A stretch of DNA of 64,000 bases from Heterostelium multicystogenum (Eukaryota > Evosea > Eumycetozoa > Acytosteliales > Acytosteliaceae). The stretch covers positions 89,165 through 153,164 of the forward strand of contig RCNN01000024.1 in NCBI GenBank assembly GCA_003667245.1, read 5' to 3'. The translations under genes and the position numbers were made by a program. Of the stretch, positions 1 through 12,198 are shown piece by piece; the first letter of the stretch is position 1, and each line of letters begins with the position of its first letter. The notes beneath the pieces were generated by a model that saw only the letters and a program-made list of their open reading frames with translations, did no database searches and was not told where the DNA came from.

Positions 1-543
1 GTGAAATCTGTAAACTCTTCATTAAGAAACTGATTATTTAATTCTATTTGTCTTCTAATTTCTTCTTCTCTTGCTCTTCTTCTATCTTCAACCGATTCAT
101 TATGATGAATATCATCGTCATCCTCTACCTCCGAAGCGGAAGCAGCATCGTCGTGATCTGGTATCAATTGAAATCCCGTATAGTCAGCTGTGTTTCAACC
201 AATAGTTAGTCATGACATCCAACCCGATATCAATCAAACACCTTAAAACATACTAGGTTCGCTTGTATCACTATCATTATCTTCATATTCATGAGTATTG
301 CTTGTTGTTGTTGTTGTATTATCAACGGATTTCTCTTTGACAACCATGTCTTTATATAATATATTATATTGTATTGTATTATAACTATCTAATGAGATAT
401 ATAAATGTTCAACAGTGTAATAATAGTTTATGTGGCAATGCAAGTTTAAATGAACATAAAAAAATCAAATTAATCTGAATTTTTGCTTTGGAAAATGTGG
501 TAATAACCTCTGTTCTCCATCTGGAACTGTACTTTTTCGTCCA
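1..543 (-). CDS. Partial acidic low-complexity protein (unknown function)
   Basis: The gene runs off the left edge, so only its N-terminal part is visible. The clearest exon pair is 254-349 and 1-187, joined by a 66 bp intron (188-253, GTATGT...ACACAG) that keeps frame across ...SEPTDYTGFQ. The encoded segment has a Thr run, then an acidic stretch (EVEDDDD) and a charged helix (RRRAREEEIRRQ). A start exon at 508-543 (ATG, MDEKVQFQMENR) joins in frame to DMVVKEK if a 158 bp intron with a GTTATT donor is accepted; that donor is weak, so the true start may differ. I do not recognise the family. Seen: frame continuity and composition. Inferred: the first exon. Confidence 0.5.
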
Positions 544-597
544 TTCTAGGTTGTTTAAATAACGATTATTATACATCCAATCCAATATATTTTATTA

Positions 598-3500
598 TTA
601 TCTCGATGATTGCTCTAGCTTTCTTTGTTTCTCTAATTCTTCGAGATCTGCAAGTAGCTTTTGTTTTTGTGGTTTCTTAAGATGATTTGCTACGTTGACA
701 ATTCCTATCACTTGCTTTATGGTGAATTCAGAATCTCTGGCTAAATTAAAGATATCGTTTTCGGGTAAGAAGTACGCTTTGATATATTTATCGACGTGTT
801 GGATGTGTGGTATTGGTTTCATTGTTGTTAGCAGTTCAAGATTGCCTTGTAGATTCTTCAGATCCATTGTCATCAAAGTACGACCATGATTATTGCATTT
901 CTTGATCTTGGAGTATGCGTCAATAAGTGACTCCATCAGGAAGGTAATTGTATTGACCCAGAGTAGATTGGTAACCTTTTGTGTGAGGGAGCCACTTCTC
1001 TTTGAAATTTCGTTCAAATGTCCAGAGAAACCGTGGAAAATAATGGAAATTTGCTTTACATATGGACTTGGGTCGGGTGGAGCATCTTTTAACTCCCATC
1101 TCATCGATGAAATAGCCACATTCAATTGATCAAACTATATAGGCACAAGAAAGAGATGGTGTTGGTACAATTGTAAATCTAACATCTACAGGTGATTTGT
1201 ATATCTTACATTAAGAATTTGAGAAGCAATGTTTTTATAGCAAACATTTCTAAGTGCACTGACAACACTAACTGTATCTGAATAAAATAGTGAAATTGAT
1301 TGTTTCTTTTCCTCAGGAATTAAATTCTAGATTTAGCAAGGTTAGTATTAATAGTTGAAATGATAGAGGTGCTTCTGGATTTAGTAATTACCATGACAAG
1401 TGGACTTGCTTCCATAATTGCGTCGACCAAGAACATCATCGATTCCAAACCAATAACACGGTATTCGAGACCATAAAGTGTTTTTGGATTGGATAGATCG
1501 ACCAATTCTGATTTCGGCAAAACCCATTGAATCGAAATGGCATCGTCGTTGTTACTATCTTTTTGTAGTGTTAGAGTTGGTGGTGATTTAGTGGTATCAG
1601 TTGAAGATCTGAGTGAGATGGGAGAAGAGGTAAGTTTAGCTTGGAATAAATGAGTTGTTGAAAGCAGTGATGAGGTATTGGAAGTTGGTACACCAACAAA
1701 TTTAGATTTCAATCTTTGCATAGTTTTCTTTAATATTGGACTAACTAATAATTGATAAAACGATAAAGTTAGAATGAATGATTGATTCTCCACCTGCTAG
1801 ACTCGGATTTGTTCTGAATGACTTACCATTTGAAATCTCAGCATTGTCAAATACATCAGAGTTGGTACATTCACCAAAGAATGTGAATACCGTGTAGACA
1901 TAGTATTCGAGTAACTGTGAAATAGCAGTGAAAATTGGGTATGCGAGTGGTTTGAGAATTTTCATCATCTGCAAGTACTTTCCAATGAGACGAATGACAT
2001 AGATCGTTGTAGAGGACACCAGTGGAGAGTTGGTGTTGCTTTGATCTCCATTCTGATCAGCAGAGCTACCTTTGCCAGTATTGCTTTTAAAGATATCACC
2101 TGCAGCCTCTGAGAGTGTCTTACGACCCTCAGTGACATGGAAAGGATTTCCATCTGTCTTGATTTGATCAAAGTAGGCAGATCTGTGTGCCTCTGGATCT
2201 AAATTGATAGTGTTCTCATCGCTAATCATCAAAATGGTGAGATCAAAGGAGCGTTGTTCGATTGTGTTGCTGTCTTTGGTTGCTGGCTGTTTGCAAAGGA
2301 GGTGATAACACTTCCAAATTCAGCGATACTCATGACAGTGAAATCATTAGGCAGCGGCATCTTATACCAACCTTCATTCTCCAACATCACTCTTAAATCC
2401 TCGATTCTTCTCTTATGGAAATGTTCAAAATATGCGAATGACTGATCCTTAATAGTTGACTTTAGCAGATTGGAATCCTCAGTGGAATTTAAAAACTCAT
2501 ATCCAACCTCAATGAATTGATGGTCGACTCCAAAACCTTTAAGAACTCTTCAATCTGCATTAAAACAACATAATAGCAACATTAGTGTTTGAAACATCAA
2601 CAGTGATTGGTTGAATGTTGTTGCCAACATTACCTTAAAAGAAGGGCTGCATGATGACAATAAAAGTTTAACCTGTTTCTGTACGGTATTCCACATATTC
2701 TTCTTGAAGTTGAATAGCAATTTATGAATATCTATATAAAAGTCTTTGTCCTCTAAATCTGGATTCTTACTATATTATTATAACAAGAACATTATATAAG
2801 TTATATATCATAGTTAGATAACCTGCTGAAACATACCGAAGTGTCTCTAAAATCCACATTCTCATTTGATAATGTGATGACATTAAGTCCGATAGATGTT
2901 CGAGAATATTGAGCAATGCCGTTACATATTGATCTTCTTTTAATACTTTACACATGTCTGCGAACATCATCCTAAATCCGAATGGTAAGTGTTAGTAGGA
3001 CGACCATGCGTTGTCCATTTTAAAGCAGGGGATATATACGTTTTTAATGATTCTGGGTTGGCAACTGTATTGAAAAGATGTGTCCTCAATATCTTCTTTG
3101 TATGGTCCTCTATATTTGTTATGAAGTTCTGGAATATCTTGTCTTTTAGTCTTTGTTTCTGCTTGAGGTGTATGTAACCATGCATCACCTTCTCAAAGGT
3201 GCTTTCATTGAATATGTGACAGATCTCTGTGAATGATGAATCAATTTTATCAAGTATCAATTGTGTAGATGACTAAATGAGATTTCGGGTTAGCAAAGGA
3301 CAACATTGTTGGCGTCGTTGTGATAGTTACTTCAAAGCTAGCAGTGATGTTAGAGATACATTCATAGTGTGTCGATGAAGTGATCATATTTGATATGTTT
3401 GCAGCAAGCTGAATTGATTTGGGAAAGTCGTGTTGATCCAAAAGTCGATCGATCTTTCTGCCTGCTTCATTGATGTCTTTGATTCGTTCGAGTTCATTCA

Positions 3501-4284
3501 ATATATACTGATAGATTTGTCGCTTTCTGTGCTTCTGTAATAGTATGAAACCAAATGCCGTCAAACTCTTTTGTACTTCATCGAGAAAAGCTTTTCCCGA
3601 CTTACACATCACAGCCGAATGTGTCAGATCTTGTTCAATTTCATATACCTGTGACATTCCCTCAACTTTGAAAGTATAACCATTAATATGAATCCTCTTG
3701 ATATATACAGCATGGCATAAATAACCTACCGAAACCGTTGTAGCTCTTCATGATTAGACTATTGAATCTTGAGTCTACCGCCTCGTGGAATCCATAGATC
3801 TTCACAGATAACACATCGATCTTTTCAATGCCATCGTCGGCTTCGATGGAATCCAACAAGCTTCCAACATTGAAATCATCAGAGAAATAATCTTTATCTA
3901 TACTATCAATAATTCTTGCTTCTTTACACAACTAGGGATGTAACGTAGCAGTCAGTATTTAGTTATACATTCAAAACTTAAGGTCGACCATCCTATGGTG
4001 AGTGTTGTTTAAGATAAACATACTTCTTCAGGTGTTTTCTCAGTAAGATACGATGATTTATTAGGTTTACGAGCAGCCATCAACTGAGTAACCGATGACA
4101 AAGTATTGATATTAGAAGTCAATGCAAACAGATCGACTTCACTTTCATTCTTTCTCAAATTGTTACTACTACCATGGTTACTATGCAATCCACTACTTGC
4201 AAGACTACTGCTACTGCTACTATGACTTAAGCTACTACTACTGTTGTTAATACTATTGTTATTATTATTATTATTACCATCCAT
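598..4284 (-). CDS. vps50: VPS50/syndetin, EARP tethering complex subunit
   Basis: Syndetin replaces VPS54 in the EARP (GARP II) complex and tethers endosome-derived vesicles during recycling. About 1,010 codons are recovered in ten exons, close to the roughly 960 residues of the human protein. Blocks that match the family in order are: the N-terminal DKDYFSDDF segment after a Ser/Asn-rich start; the coiled tethering region (KHRKRQIYQYILNELERI); YFEHFHKRRIEDLR; VIRLIGKYLQMMKILKP; TLYGLEYRVIGLES; and the C-terminal KKCNNHGRTLMTMDL and YIKAYFLPENDIF. Introns read as 3932-4023, 3666-3729, 3273-3330, 2972-3039, 2770-2836, 2555-2633, 1745-1826, 1327-1391 and 1135-1209, each keeping frame. The ATG at 4284 opens the Asn-rich leader. 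Two frame breaks, near 2510 and at the AAAA run near 2235, interrupt conserved sequence and look like draft errors. Confidence 0.93.
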
Positions 4285-4686
4285 TATTAATATATTATTA
4301 TTAGTATCATAACTGTTATATTTATAATGAACTTGAAGTTAGATATCAAACAATCTAAGGCGAAGTTGTGTGTGGTGTTTAACCCAAACAATTAAGTTTT
4401 GCAAATTTCATTTTATTTAGGTTTGCTTCCTAAGTTGTTGTTAACATAGTTTGGCATATCTTTGCCAACCTTTGACGATATACAACCACAATTGTCGACA
4501 ACAAGATATGCCAAGAATGAAGACGAAAGAACAAGTCAAAAGGGTTTAGTAATGAATTAAAAATCATGTTATATACATTTATTTTATTTTGGATTATTTG
4601 TACAAAAGAAAAAGAGATGAAAGTCGTCAAACAATTCTTCATTAAGGATTCTTGCAAGACACTTTGCTCTTATTCTTCTCGTTCAG
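4285..4686. other. Short intergenic gap
   Basis: This lies between the start of VPS50 and the stop of the exonuclease-fold gene, both on the minus strand. It holds A/T-rich sequence, with repeated TTATTA units continuing from the VPS50 leader at 4285-4320. Open frames on either strand have no family resemblance. It should contain the VPS50 promoter and the 3' end of the upstream gene. Confidence 0.5.
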
Positions 4687-6519
4687 TCAATCATCTTCGA
4701 TATAGTCAACAAGATGATCACCCTCTTCGAATCTCAGTTGGAAATCAACTTTGTCTGTCTCCAGCACATTGTACAAGTCCAAGACACAATGGGCTTTTTG
4801 TGCATAGTGTTGGAGCTTCTTCTCGCTAAACAAAGTTGATACATTATTGGAGTATCTATGAACTTCACTCCTAGGAATCTATAACAAAAAAATAGTTTGT
4901 TAGAATGACAATTAAGAATATTTTATTATCTTAATAATATGAATACAATACCCTTAGTTTTAAGAATAAACCAGCAACTGCTCTCAATGACTTGGGTTTA
5001 CTTCTCATAACAATAGGTGTTTTGGATAAATCTTCGTAGGAGTTGAGTTTAACATCGAATTGTTTCTCAAATTTGGATGACTCCATCTTATGATTATATC
5101 CAATTTTGCCAATTATCTGATTTGGATTTAATAATAATAATCATGGTTAATTAATTGAACTATAATGAAATCGAAATAATAATAATATTTACACATGATG
5201 ATAAGATATCAGATAAGATCGGCGGGAGCATTCCTATGGATGAAAGGTTATAAACTATACAATGTTCACGGTTACAGAGTGTGAGAACATAGAATGTTTG
5301 CACATCTGACCATATAGTTTTATGATACCAATCGAAATCCATTCCCTAGAAATAAAACTAATTAATATTTAAGCTACAATCATGGTTAATTTAATTGCTT
5401 ACAAGTTGTATGTTATCATATATTTTTACATCGGATGGTCTTTTTCCTTCAAGCAATAAGTCAATGGTTACCTTATCTACTTTATCAGCACTATTTACAA
5501 TTGTTATTTTCTTTGGAACAGGATATTCGGGTAACTAGAAATACAATTAATTTAATTAATTAACTTGGAAAGTAAGATTCGATTATATATATTAACATAC
5601 TTTTTCTATAGTGTCATGGGAAATGGTATATAATGGTTCTAATGACTTTTTGATTAATGTAGATTTTATTTTGTTGGTAGGTGTATATTCATTCCAAAGA
5701 TGCATAAATTGATCTGCCTGGTATGCCTTTACTGCAGTTGAAAAATTAACAAAAATTATATTTGGAATTGCAGATCTAAGTAATAATATAATGATATATT
5801 ATATATTAGAAATGGCCATTTGGAACCTGGTGATGTCAATCCAGTAAACTTACTCAGTCATTTTCACCAAAATTTTTGAACCTTGTAGAATTTCCTTTGG
5901 AAGAATACCTTCAATTAACTCTACCAAATACTAGAGTTACAAGAATAATTAATTAATCAATTGGAATTGATTCAAATATAAATAGATATTTACACTTGAT
6001 TTATGTGTTTCAAATTTGACACAGTTTTGAGCCTCTTCACCTTTTTTAAAAGGCAATGTAAAAGGTCGATTTTGGGCAAGATTGTTCGGTAAAAGTTGAC
6101 CAATAAGATTGGCATTATCTTTAGCTTTTTGAGTATGGGTTTCATTGATTTTAAAAAGTTGGTTTCCATTCTTTGAGAATGGAATAATCGTTATCATCAA
6201 AGGAAGAATCGACTTGATCCTTACGATTTGAGTTTGAAGTCCTCAATCCATTGAAATATGGGTTGGATAAAGTATGATATCTTTGTGTAAGTGATTTATC
6301 ATGAAAATGATCATTGAATAGTGAAGTAGTTGATTGAGGTTTGTGAATGGAAACATTTTTGTGAAGGTTCTCTGTCAAATTGCTCTCCAAGCAACAAGTT
6401 GGGTTGGAGTGGCAAGTTGTACCAGGTGAGATACCAGAGAACACAGGTGCCAAAAGGTGAGTTAGTGATTGTTGGTGGAACAATTCAGCTCCATTATACA
6501 ATTTTAGAATATTGTTCAT
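4687..6519 (-). CDS. 3'-5' exonuclease-fold (WRN/EXD2-like) protein with degenerate active site
   Basis: Seven exons join in frame on the minus strand. The C-terminal half resembles the DEDD 3'-5' exonuclease fold: a first strand pair ending GMDFDWYH (5330s), a ligand-like strand FYVLTLCNREHCIVYNL, a helix LPPILSDILSSC, a KIGYNHKME strand, a family-like KSLRAVAGLFL segment and a final helix QHYAQKAHCVLDLY (4780s). In active members motif I is DxE, motif II has an Asp after the KIG strand and motif III is YAxxDA. Here they read DFD, no Asp in KIGYNHK, and YAQKAH. So the catalytic Asp/Glu set is mostly lost, which points to a binding or scaffold role (inference). The N-terminal 200 residues are unlike anything I know. 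The ATG at 6519 starts the first long exon. A T5 run near 6170 breaks the frame. Confidence 0.6.
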
Positions 6520-8301
6520 TAATGTGATGGGGATTCTGTAAATTGAATTTAAATTTCTTTCCAGTTTCTCATATTTTCCATAAGAAAAGTAACTGGAAAC
6601 GATATATCTAACTTCAATATAAATTGTATTTAATTATTTATAAGGAATATTTAAAATAGTTGAGTAATTTATGAAAGAAAGTGTGATAAGAATAATCGAC
6701 ACTTTCATTTGGGATTAGATAAGTATTTTTTAATTTTAGTATTTTCTTTATGACTTCTAGTATTTATTTTTCCAAAAAATAATGGAAATATAAAGAAGAA
6801 TATACATATATATAAATAAAAAATAATAATAATATTAAAAACAAATAAAAATAAGAATAATAAAATCTTTAAAATTAGGAACAATAATTAAAAAAACAAT
6901 TATAGTTTAGTTTAGTTTTTATAAATAATAATAATACTAATTATATTAATAAACAATTATAAATATTATTTAATTGTCTGGTATGTTAGTATGGTAGGCC
7001 CTTAATTAATATTAATAATAATAATAATGGATAATAATAACTGTATGGGTTTACTAGTTAGGTTTTGTATTTTTATTTTATTATTATTATTTTAAAAGGA
7101 AACCTATAAAGGTATATTATAGGTTATTATTTTATTATATTAAATTATGATGTCCACTTTTTGGAAGGATAAAACTATCGATAACTATTATTTGTTGATG
7201 CTTCAGGTGAACTTACTTGATGGGGGTAATCGTAACACTATTGAGTTTGAGTTTGTTGATGTATGCTATTATTCTTTTTTTCAAATAAGAATGCGTGCTT
7301 CAGCCTGGCATCGGAAACGATGATATATGCAGGGTTCCTCGATGCTTTTAGTGGCTACATTATGATGTCAACTCTGAAAATGATCCAATGAACATCTACT
7401 TCCAAATTAGGCAAACAGACAATTTTTAATTTAAAATTTTTAATAAAAGCATTGCCTACTTTAACAATAATAATAATAATATTTACTTATTGCTTATTGC
7501 TTATTTAAAGCAGGGCTTGTTTTGTGTTTCGATCGACATTTATGGCAAATGCAGGGGATACTAAATATTTCGCAAATTGATGGTTCTTTTTGAGAAAATA
7601 ACTTACCATGGTAAAATCTCAATCATCAAGAAAGGAAATAGTATTAATATTAGGAGTAGTACTAACTACTCCTCGACCTATATACTATAATTAGATGTTA
7701 CCGAATGAGTGGTGTTGAATGGCCACTACAGAGAGTCGTAAAAACATTCTTACTAACTAAACAAACTTTGGTAAAATCTTGTAATTATTATTAATTAATT
7801 CTAAACTAATATTAATAAGAATAACTCTAGTTCCTCTTATTAGAATGGGACAGAATAAACTCAATTTCTTAGGCTTTATTCTAGACTCCAAAAGTCACCA
7901 AAAGTCTAGTTCTAATTTCCTTATTAAAGTGCTCTACAAGAATCTTTTGTTGTTGTTGTTGTTGAACTATTATCAATTTGAACAAGAATACTTTTAAGAT
8001 GGATGTACCTTAAACACTATGTTACTTTATATAGTGGTTCTATTATGGTATACATTAATTCATTGATATGAGTATCATCACATGAAGAATGCCTTGCATT
8101 CTTTGACACATTGCCATGTCTTCTCTGTGTCAGTGCTGAGCTGGTGAATTTTTGAGAATGTTTTTTCAAATTTTTGTTTTTTAAAACTAATCCAATGAAA
8201 GTAAAACGAATCGAATTAATTGATAGATTACCCAAAGACAACTAGAAGATTAGATTAGGCTAATCACAGATAATAATAATATATATATAAATAGAATTGA
8301 A
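6520..8301. other. A/T repeat-rich intergenic region with possible gene scraps
   Basis: From 6600 to 7140 it is nearly pure A/T with AATAAT and AAATAAA runs. At 7147-7330 on the plus strand there is a coding-like open stretch beginning ATGATGTCC (MMSTFWKDKTIDNYY...), and at 7500-7625 on the minus strand a splice-like ATG|GTAAGT...TTTAG with a short Cys-rich end (CICHKCRSKH). Neither connects to a full gene, and I could not assign a family. The 7840-7920 stretch has a small inverted repeat (CTAGACT...AGTCTAG). No RNA gene was recognised. Confidence 0.4.
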
Positions 8302-8931
8302 ATGTTTGCAACTACCAATGGCAAAGATAAAGAGAAACAAGATGCAGATTTCAAAAAAGCAGATGGACAATGTCTATCTAACCAAGTCAAACCGCAGAGG
8401 CATTTGTAAAGGACAATTATTATAACTTTTAGATAATGATAGATCTGTATGTATAATAATAACAAGCAAGGCAATTGTAAATGAGATCTCTAACCAATAG
8501 GTCTATATTCTAACCATCTACCTTTGTTTTTTCATTAAATCTGAATTTGAATGCATTTAGAAACTATTAAGATTATATAAAGAAAACAGCTTCGTATTAT
8601 GGAACGGAACAGAATTAAAAGGCCTAGAAATGATACAGGGTTTATATAGAGAGTTACCTCCAACAGTACACAAGGTAGAGGCTTATGACGCCCAATATGT
8701 ATTAGGTATGTAATCAACTTTTAGAGAGAATCATTGGAGCAAAGCTAACTTTATTGACAGGTACAAACCAACAAGTTGCATCAATAATGATTACAGTTTC
8801 AGGAAAAAATAACAATGGCTGGTCAAGTTACACATCAATTTCACCAAACTCTCGTACTACTTAAAGATCCAGTGAATCAAAACTTTTATTTAGGAAATGA
8901 TTGTATGAGATTGACATCTACTTGCACATAA
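8302..8931 (+). CDS. nxt1: NXT1/p15-like NTF2-related mRNA export factor
   Basis: Small NTF2-fold protein. In other eukaryotes NXT1 pairs with the NXF1/TAP receptor to export mRNA through nuclear pores. The evidence is a split but continuous set of family motifs: TAEAFVKDNYYNFLDNDRS (first helix), KLLRLYKENSFVLWNGTEL, KGLEMIQGLYRELPPTVHKV (helix plus LP..H), DAQYVLG, SIMITVSG and THQFHQTLVLL. Introns are read as GTATGT(8448)...TTTAG(8550) and GTATGTAATC(8706)...GACAG(8760); both keep frame. Start is the ATG at 8302, giving a short acidic lead ending DADFKKADGQ. Two frame breaks, near 8385 and at an A6 run near 8806, explain why no long open frame shows. Length about 150 residues fits the family. 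Confidence 0.75.
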
Positions 8932-9113
8932 AGAAATAGAAGAACAATAAATAATAATATAAATCAAATAAGACAAGAAGAGTTGATCAACGATGTCTTG
9001 TTACCAGTGCTGAGCAAGAATCAATTCAAACTATATTCTTTGGTGGATTTAAAAAATATGCTGGAAGACAACTTGCTTTGTATTGAAGGATAATCTTTCC
9101 GTTGTGTACATAC
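8932..9113. other. Short gap after nxt1
   Basis: Plus-strand reading is open from about 8938 to 9091 (Asn-rich, then IRQEELINDVLLPVLSKNQ..., ending at a TAA) but has no start codon and no family resemblance. It may be the 3' UTR of nxt1 or a remnant. Confidence 0.3.
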
Positions 9114-9401
9114 TCATGATCGTGGAGATCTACACCAGAGAAGAGAATATAAATATCTCTTAAAATCATTGTCTAGACAAAGATATAATACCTTGTTGTC
9201 GATACCAAAATCTACTTTGTTGCTATCCTTAAATGTTGGAAGATAGCTGCTCCTGTGTATTCCTTCAGCTGGTATCATTCTTTGACTAAACAAGAGATCA
9301 TATATCATAACAAGTAGCATACTATACTTTATCTTTGTAATCTACTCATTCTTCAGCTGTGGAACCAAATGCTCGTCATTAAATTCTTTATCTGGTGGCA
9401 T
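9114..9401 (-). pseudogene. Small gene or gene remnant, possibly NSUN5-like N-terminus
   Basis: A minus-strand frame opens at the ATG at 9401 (MPPDKEFNDEH...), meets an in-frame TAG near 9342, then continues with MLLVMIYDLLFSQRMIPAEG and a hydrophilic tail to a stop at 9114. The VMIYDLLF segment recalls the N-terminal helix of NSUN5/Rcm1 rRNA methyltransferases, where a LxYDLLxGK block precedes the catalytic part. The rest of such an enzyme is absent here. I therefore treat it as a fragment. The family guess is weak and rests on one short block. Confidence 0.25.
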
Positions 9402-9709
9402 GATTCAGTTAGTTAAACAAGTAAAGCTACGACTCGTTCAGATCGATTCCTATATTTACATTTCAATGTTTTGCAAACCAAAACATAGCAGTCTTACTCT
9501 TCGACTCTGAAGTCGAGGTTTGGAATTATAAACCTTTAATACTACCCTTCTTTTGGTAGTTTATCGATAACTCCCGATACTTGTATATAGAAGGCACACA
9601 ATTTTAATTGGGACTCTAGCAATGACATTCCAGTCCAGGACTTGACTTCGTTTTTTATTTTTATTTTATTATATTTTATTTTTGTGATTCCAATAAGGAT
9701 ATGAGGGTG
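9402..9709. other. Intergenic gap
   Basis: About 300 bp of mixed sequence between the fragment at 9114-9401 and the stop of the lectin gene. It has no open frame of note and no recognisable RNA. A T-rich block (TTTTATTTTTATTTTATTA) at 9652-9682 lies just past the lectin stop on that gene's strand and probably marks its 3' end. Confidence 0.4.
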
Positions 9710-11658
9710 TTAAAAGGTTTCTGATATTGGTATAAAACCACCAGAAGTGGTACCTTGTACATTGATATCACGAAGTGCTCCATCATCTTCAACTCCTGCA
9801 CCGCTTGCTGTTGGACCACCACTTGATGTACCTGAATCGGATTTGAATCCATCTCTTAATGCACTCCACATCATCTGACCTTGGGAGTTCATTAAAATGA
9901 ATTCTGGCATTCCTGGTACTGCAACCAAATAGTTTTTTACCTCCTGGAGGCTGTGAATTTTGGTAGTAATCACTACAATAGGATTCAGTTGTGTAGGTCT
10001 GAACTAATCCAGATATGGTATCTCTTGCTCTTATCATATAGTAATATGTAATCCATTGGGCTGTGTGTTGGTATGGGAAACTTGGATAAGATGGAACCAA
10101 TGTTTTGGTTGGTTGGTTAATGGACAAATATTCAATGGTTGTTTTGAGATCGTTTGTTCTCGAAGCCAAGATAATTCCATTGTTAAGTGGATGACTTGAA
10201 TCAAAGTTAACTCCTTGTGCTACATAGTTTGCCCATGTGCTAACAGGAGTATTAAACATACCCCAGCCAGCAAAATTGTTAACACCATCATGAGATATGA
10301 ATCCCCAATTCACATCATTTCCATCATTTGGTGGAATATAAAGGTATCTAGAGTGTGTGATTGCTCCACCATATCCACACCAAACTGGGGCGGATGCTCC
10401 ATTGGTGCAAATATTTCCATCACTTTGAATGGTCAACACATAGGGACCTGCTACATTCAGTGGATTAGCTCTGGACCAAACTAATTGTCCCATATAATTT
10501 GGGTTTTCTGAATAATGAATCTAGTTTAATAATTTGCAAGGTTTAAATCAATTATGATTGTAACTTACGAACATAGAATCGAGTTTCACCAATACTTGTA
10601 ATCATCAAATAATCACGTCCATTGGTGATAAAGGAACCTGGTGGTATCTTGTTGTTGGTTGATGATTGAGCATCAAGATAACTTCCTGGTATCAATGAAT
10701 AGAAACCTGACAGTGTTGTACTTCTTCCAAATACACCCCAAATCATTTTACCAGCAGAGTTTTGAATAACAATACCCCATGGTCTTCCATATGATCCAGA
10801 TGGGAGTATATTGAAATATGCACCACCAAGATTATTTGACCATGTACAATATTCATTCACTCCACTTGAAGAATAACTGCAAAGGTTACCATCAGTACCA
10901 AGTTTACCATAAACTCCAAAATCAAATACGTGGTTGTTAGCAGAAGGTCTAGATTGCCAAACAACATTTCCACTTGGATCATACAAGACAAACATTCCAT
11001 CTAGATGGAGAATGAAACTGTAGTCATTCACAGTTAATGTATAAAGTGCTTTTAATGTTGTTCCAACACCAAAACTAGCACCTGTTGTCAAAGGAATTGA
11101 ATTGGCATCATTGGTGGCTGTTGGCTGAATACCTATATATTATCCAATTAGTTTCACTCTAAACTTCAGTAATATACTGTATCATATACTTACTATTATA
11201 AATTCTATAAAGTTGATTCATTCCGGTATTGTTAGTTGTTGGATTTGGAATTGCGCAACCTGCAATTCCTATTGAAGCAGCACCTTGAGTAGTTTCAAGA
11301 CATGAACCAGCAAATCTATTTTTGATATTGATGAGATCTGTATTTCCTGGAACAGTTAAAATATCCCATGTCAGAATCTCACTCAATGGTCCACTGTCTA
11401 CACAGGTTGTAGCAGTAGCATAGGTAAGTATTCCAAAACATAATCCTGAACCTTGATTGACCAATTGTCCTTTACTATTGTAATTCCACTTCTGGTAATT
11501 ATTAGATGAAGTACAACCTGCCAAAGTAATATGTGATGCACTTGTGGTAGGACTGGTAAAGCATCTACCATAATTGGGGTCCAAAAATTGATAAATCTGG
11601 TCACCTTTGCAAGTACCAAAAATTAATAGAGAGAATATAATTGTATATATAATTTCAT
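9710..11658 (-). CDS. Secreted chimeric lectin: ricin-B trefoil plus bulb-type lectin domains
   Basis: The predicted order is a signal peptide (IIYTIIFSLLIFGTC), a ricin-type beta-trefoil segment (CFTSPTTSASHITLAGC, YQKWNY as the QxW motif, LCF, SCLETTQG), then two bulb-type (GNA/comitin-like) mannose-lectin segments. The lectin repeats show YDPSGNVVWQSR, GTDGNLCSY, IQSDGNICTNGASAPVWCG and MNSQGQMMW, degenerate forms of QxDxNxVxY. Introns are 11133-11193 and 10508-10568, both in frame. The ATG at 11658 starts the signal peptide if one A is added to the AAA run beside it; another A-run break sits near 9945. Total about 630 residues. Sugar-binding function is expected from the families; the ligand is unknown. 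The lost consensus residues mean some sites may be inactive. Confidence 0.75.
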
Positions 11659-12198
11659 TGTATTTTAAAGTAAATGATAATTGAAGAAGTTCCTCTTATA
11701 AAGACCATAAAAAGTTGTCCCTCATTTGAAATCGCGACATTATCGAACCTTCGTCTATTTGGTTTAAAATTTAATATCCAATGTCCCGATTAAGTTGATC
11801 AAAGAATCAAACAAAAATAATAGGTCATTTCTTTGATTCTCATATGAAGATGGTTTACATTCCTCGGTTGATGCGTTGACAACCAAAAAACTATATTAAG
11901 AAACACAAGAGTGAGATAATTAATTAATATCTGCCACCTGGCAACCCACATACGTATCAACCTGGTAGGTATGATAATGCAAAAAAAAAAGGGATTATTT
12001 TGTGAAAGGTTTTTTAATAAATTTGGTTTTTGGTTTTTTCGATTGGTCTTGTTGTATTTTATGACAGTGATTCCTGGTTGTTCAAAAAAATAAATAATTA
12101 ATGGAACTACCAAGTAATATTAAAACAATATTGAAAAAAAGTGGATAGGATATCACCACACTCGGATATATAAAATTGGTTGAGTATCTATTCTTTTA
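11659..12198. other. Intergenic gap upstream of the lectin gene
   Basis: A/T-rich DNA with A8-10 and T-runs near 11980-12030. A minus-strand open frame at 11799-12113 has basic, patternless sequence and looks accidental. The region should hold the lectin promoter; no specific site is recognisable. Confidence 0.4.

Noticed and set aside
4430..4829. Open frames on both strands (75 and 87 codons) around the 3' end of the exonuclease-fold gene
   Set aside because: They are antisense to, or just past, the last exon of that gene and have no family resemblance or codon pattern.
11799..12113. 104-codon minus-strand frame upstream of the lectin gene
   Set aside because: Composition follows the A/T background (Ile, Asn, Phe, Lys), with no motif, signal or splice partner.
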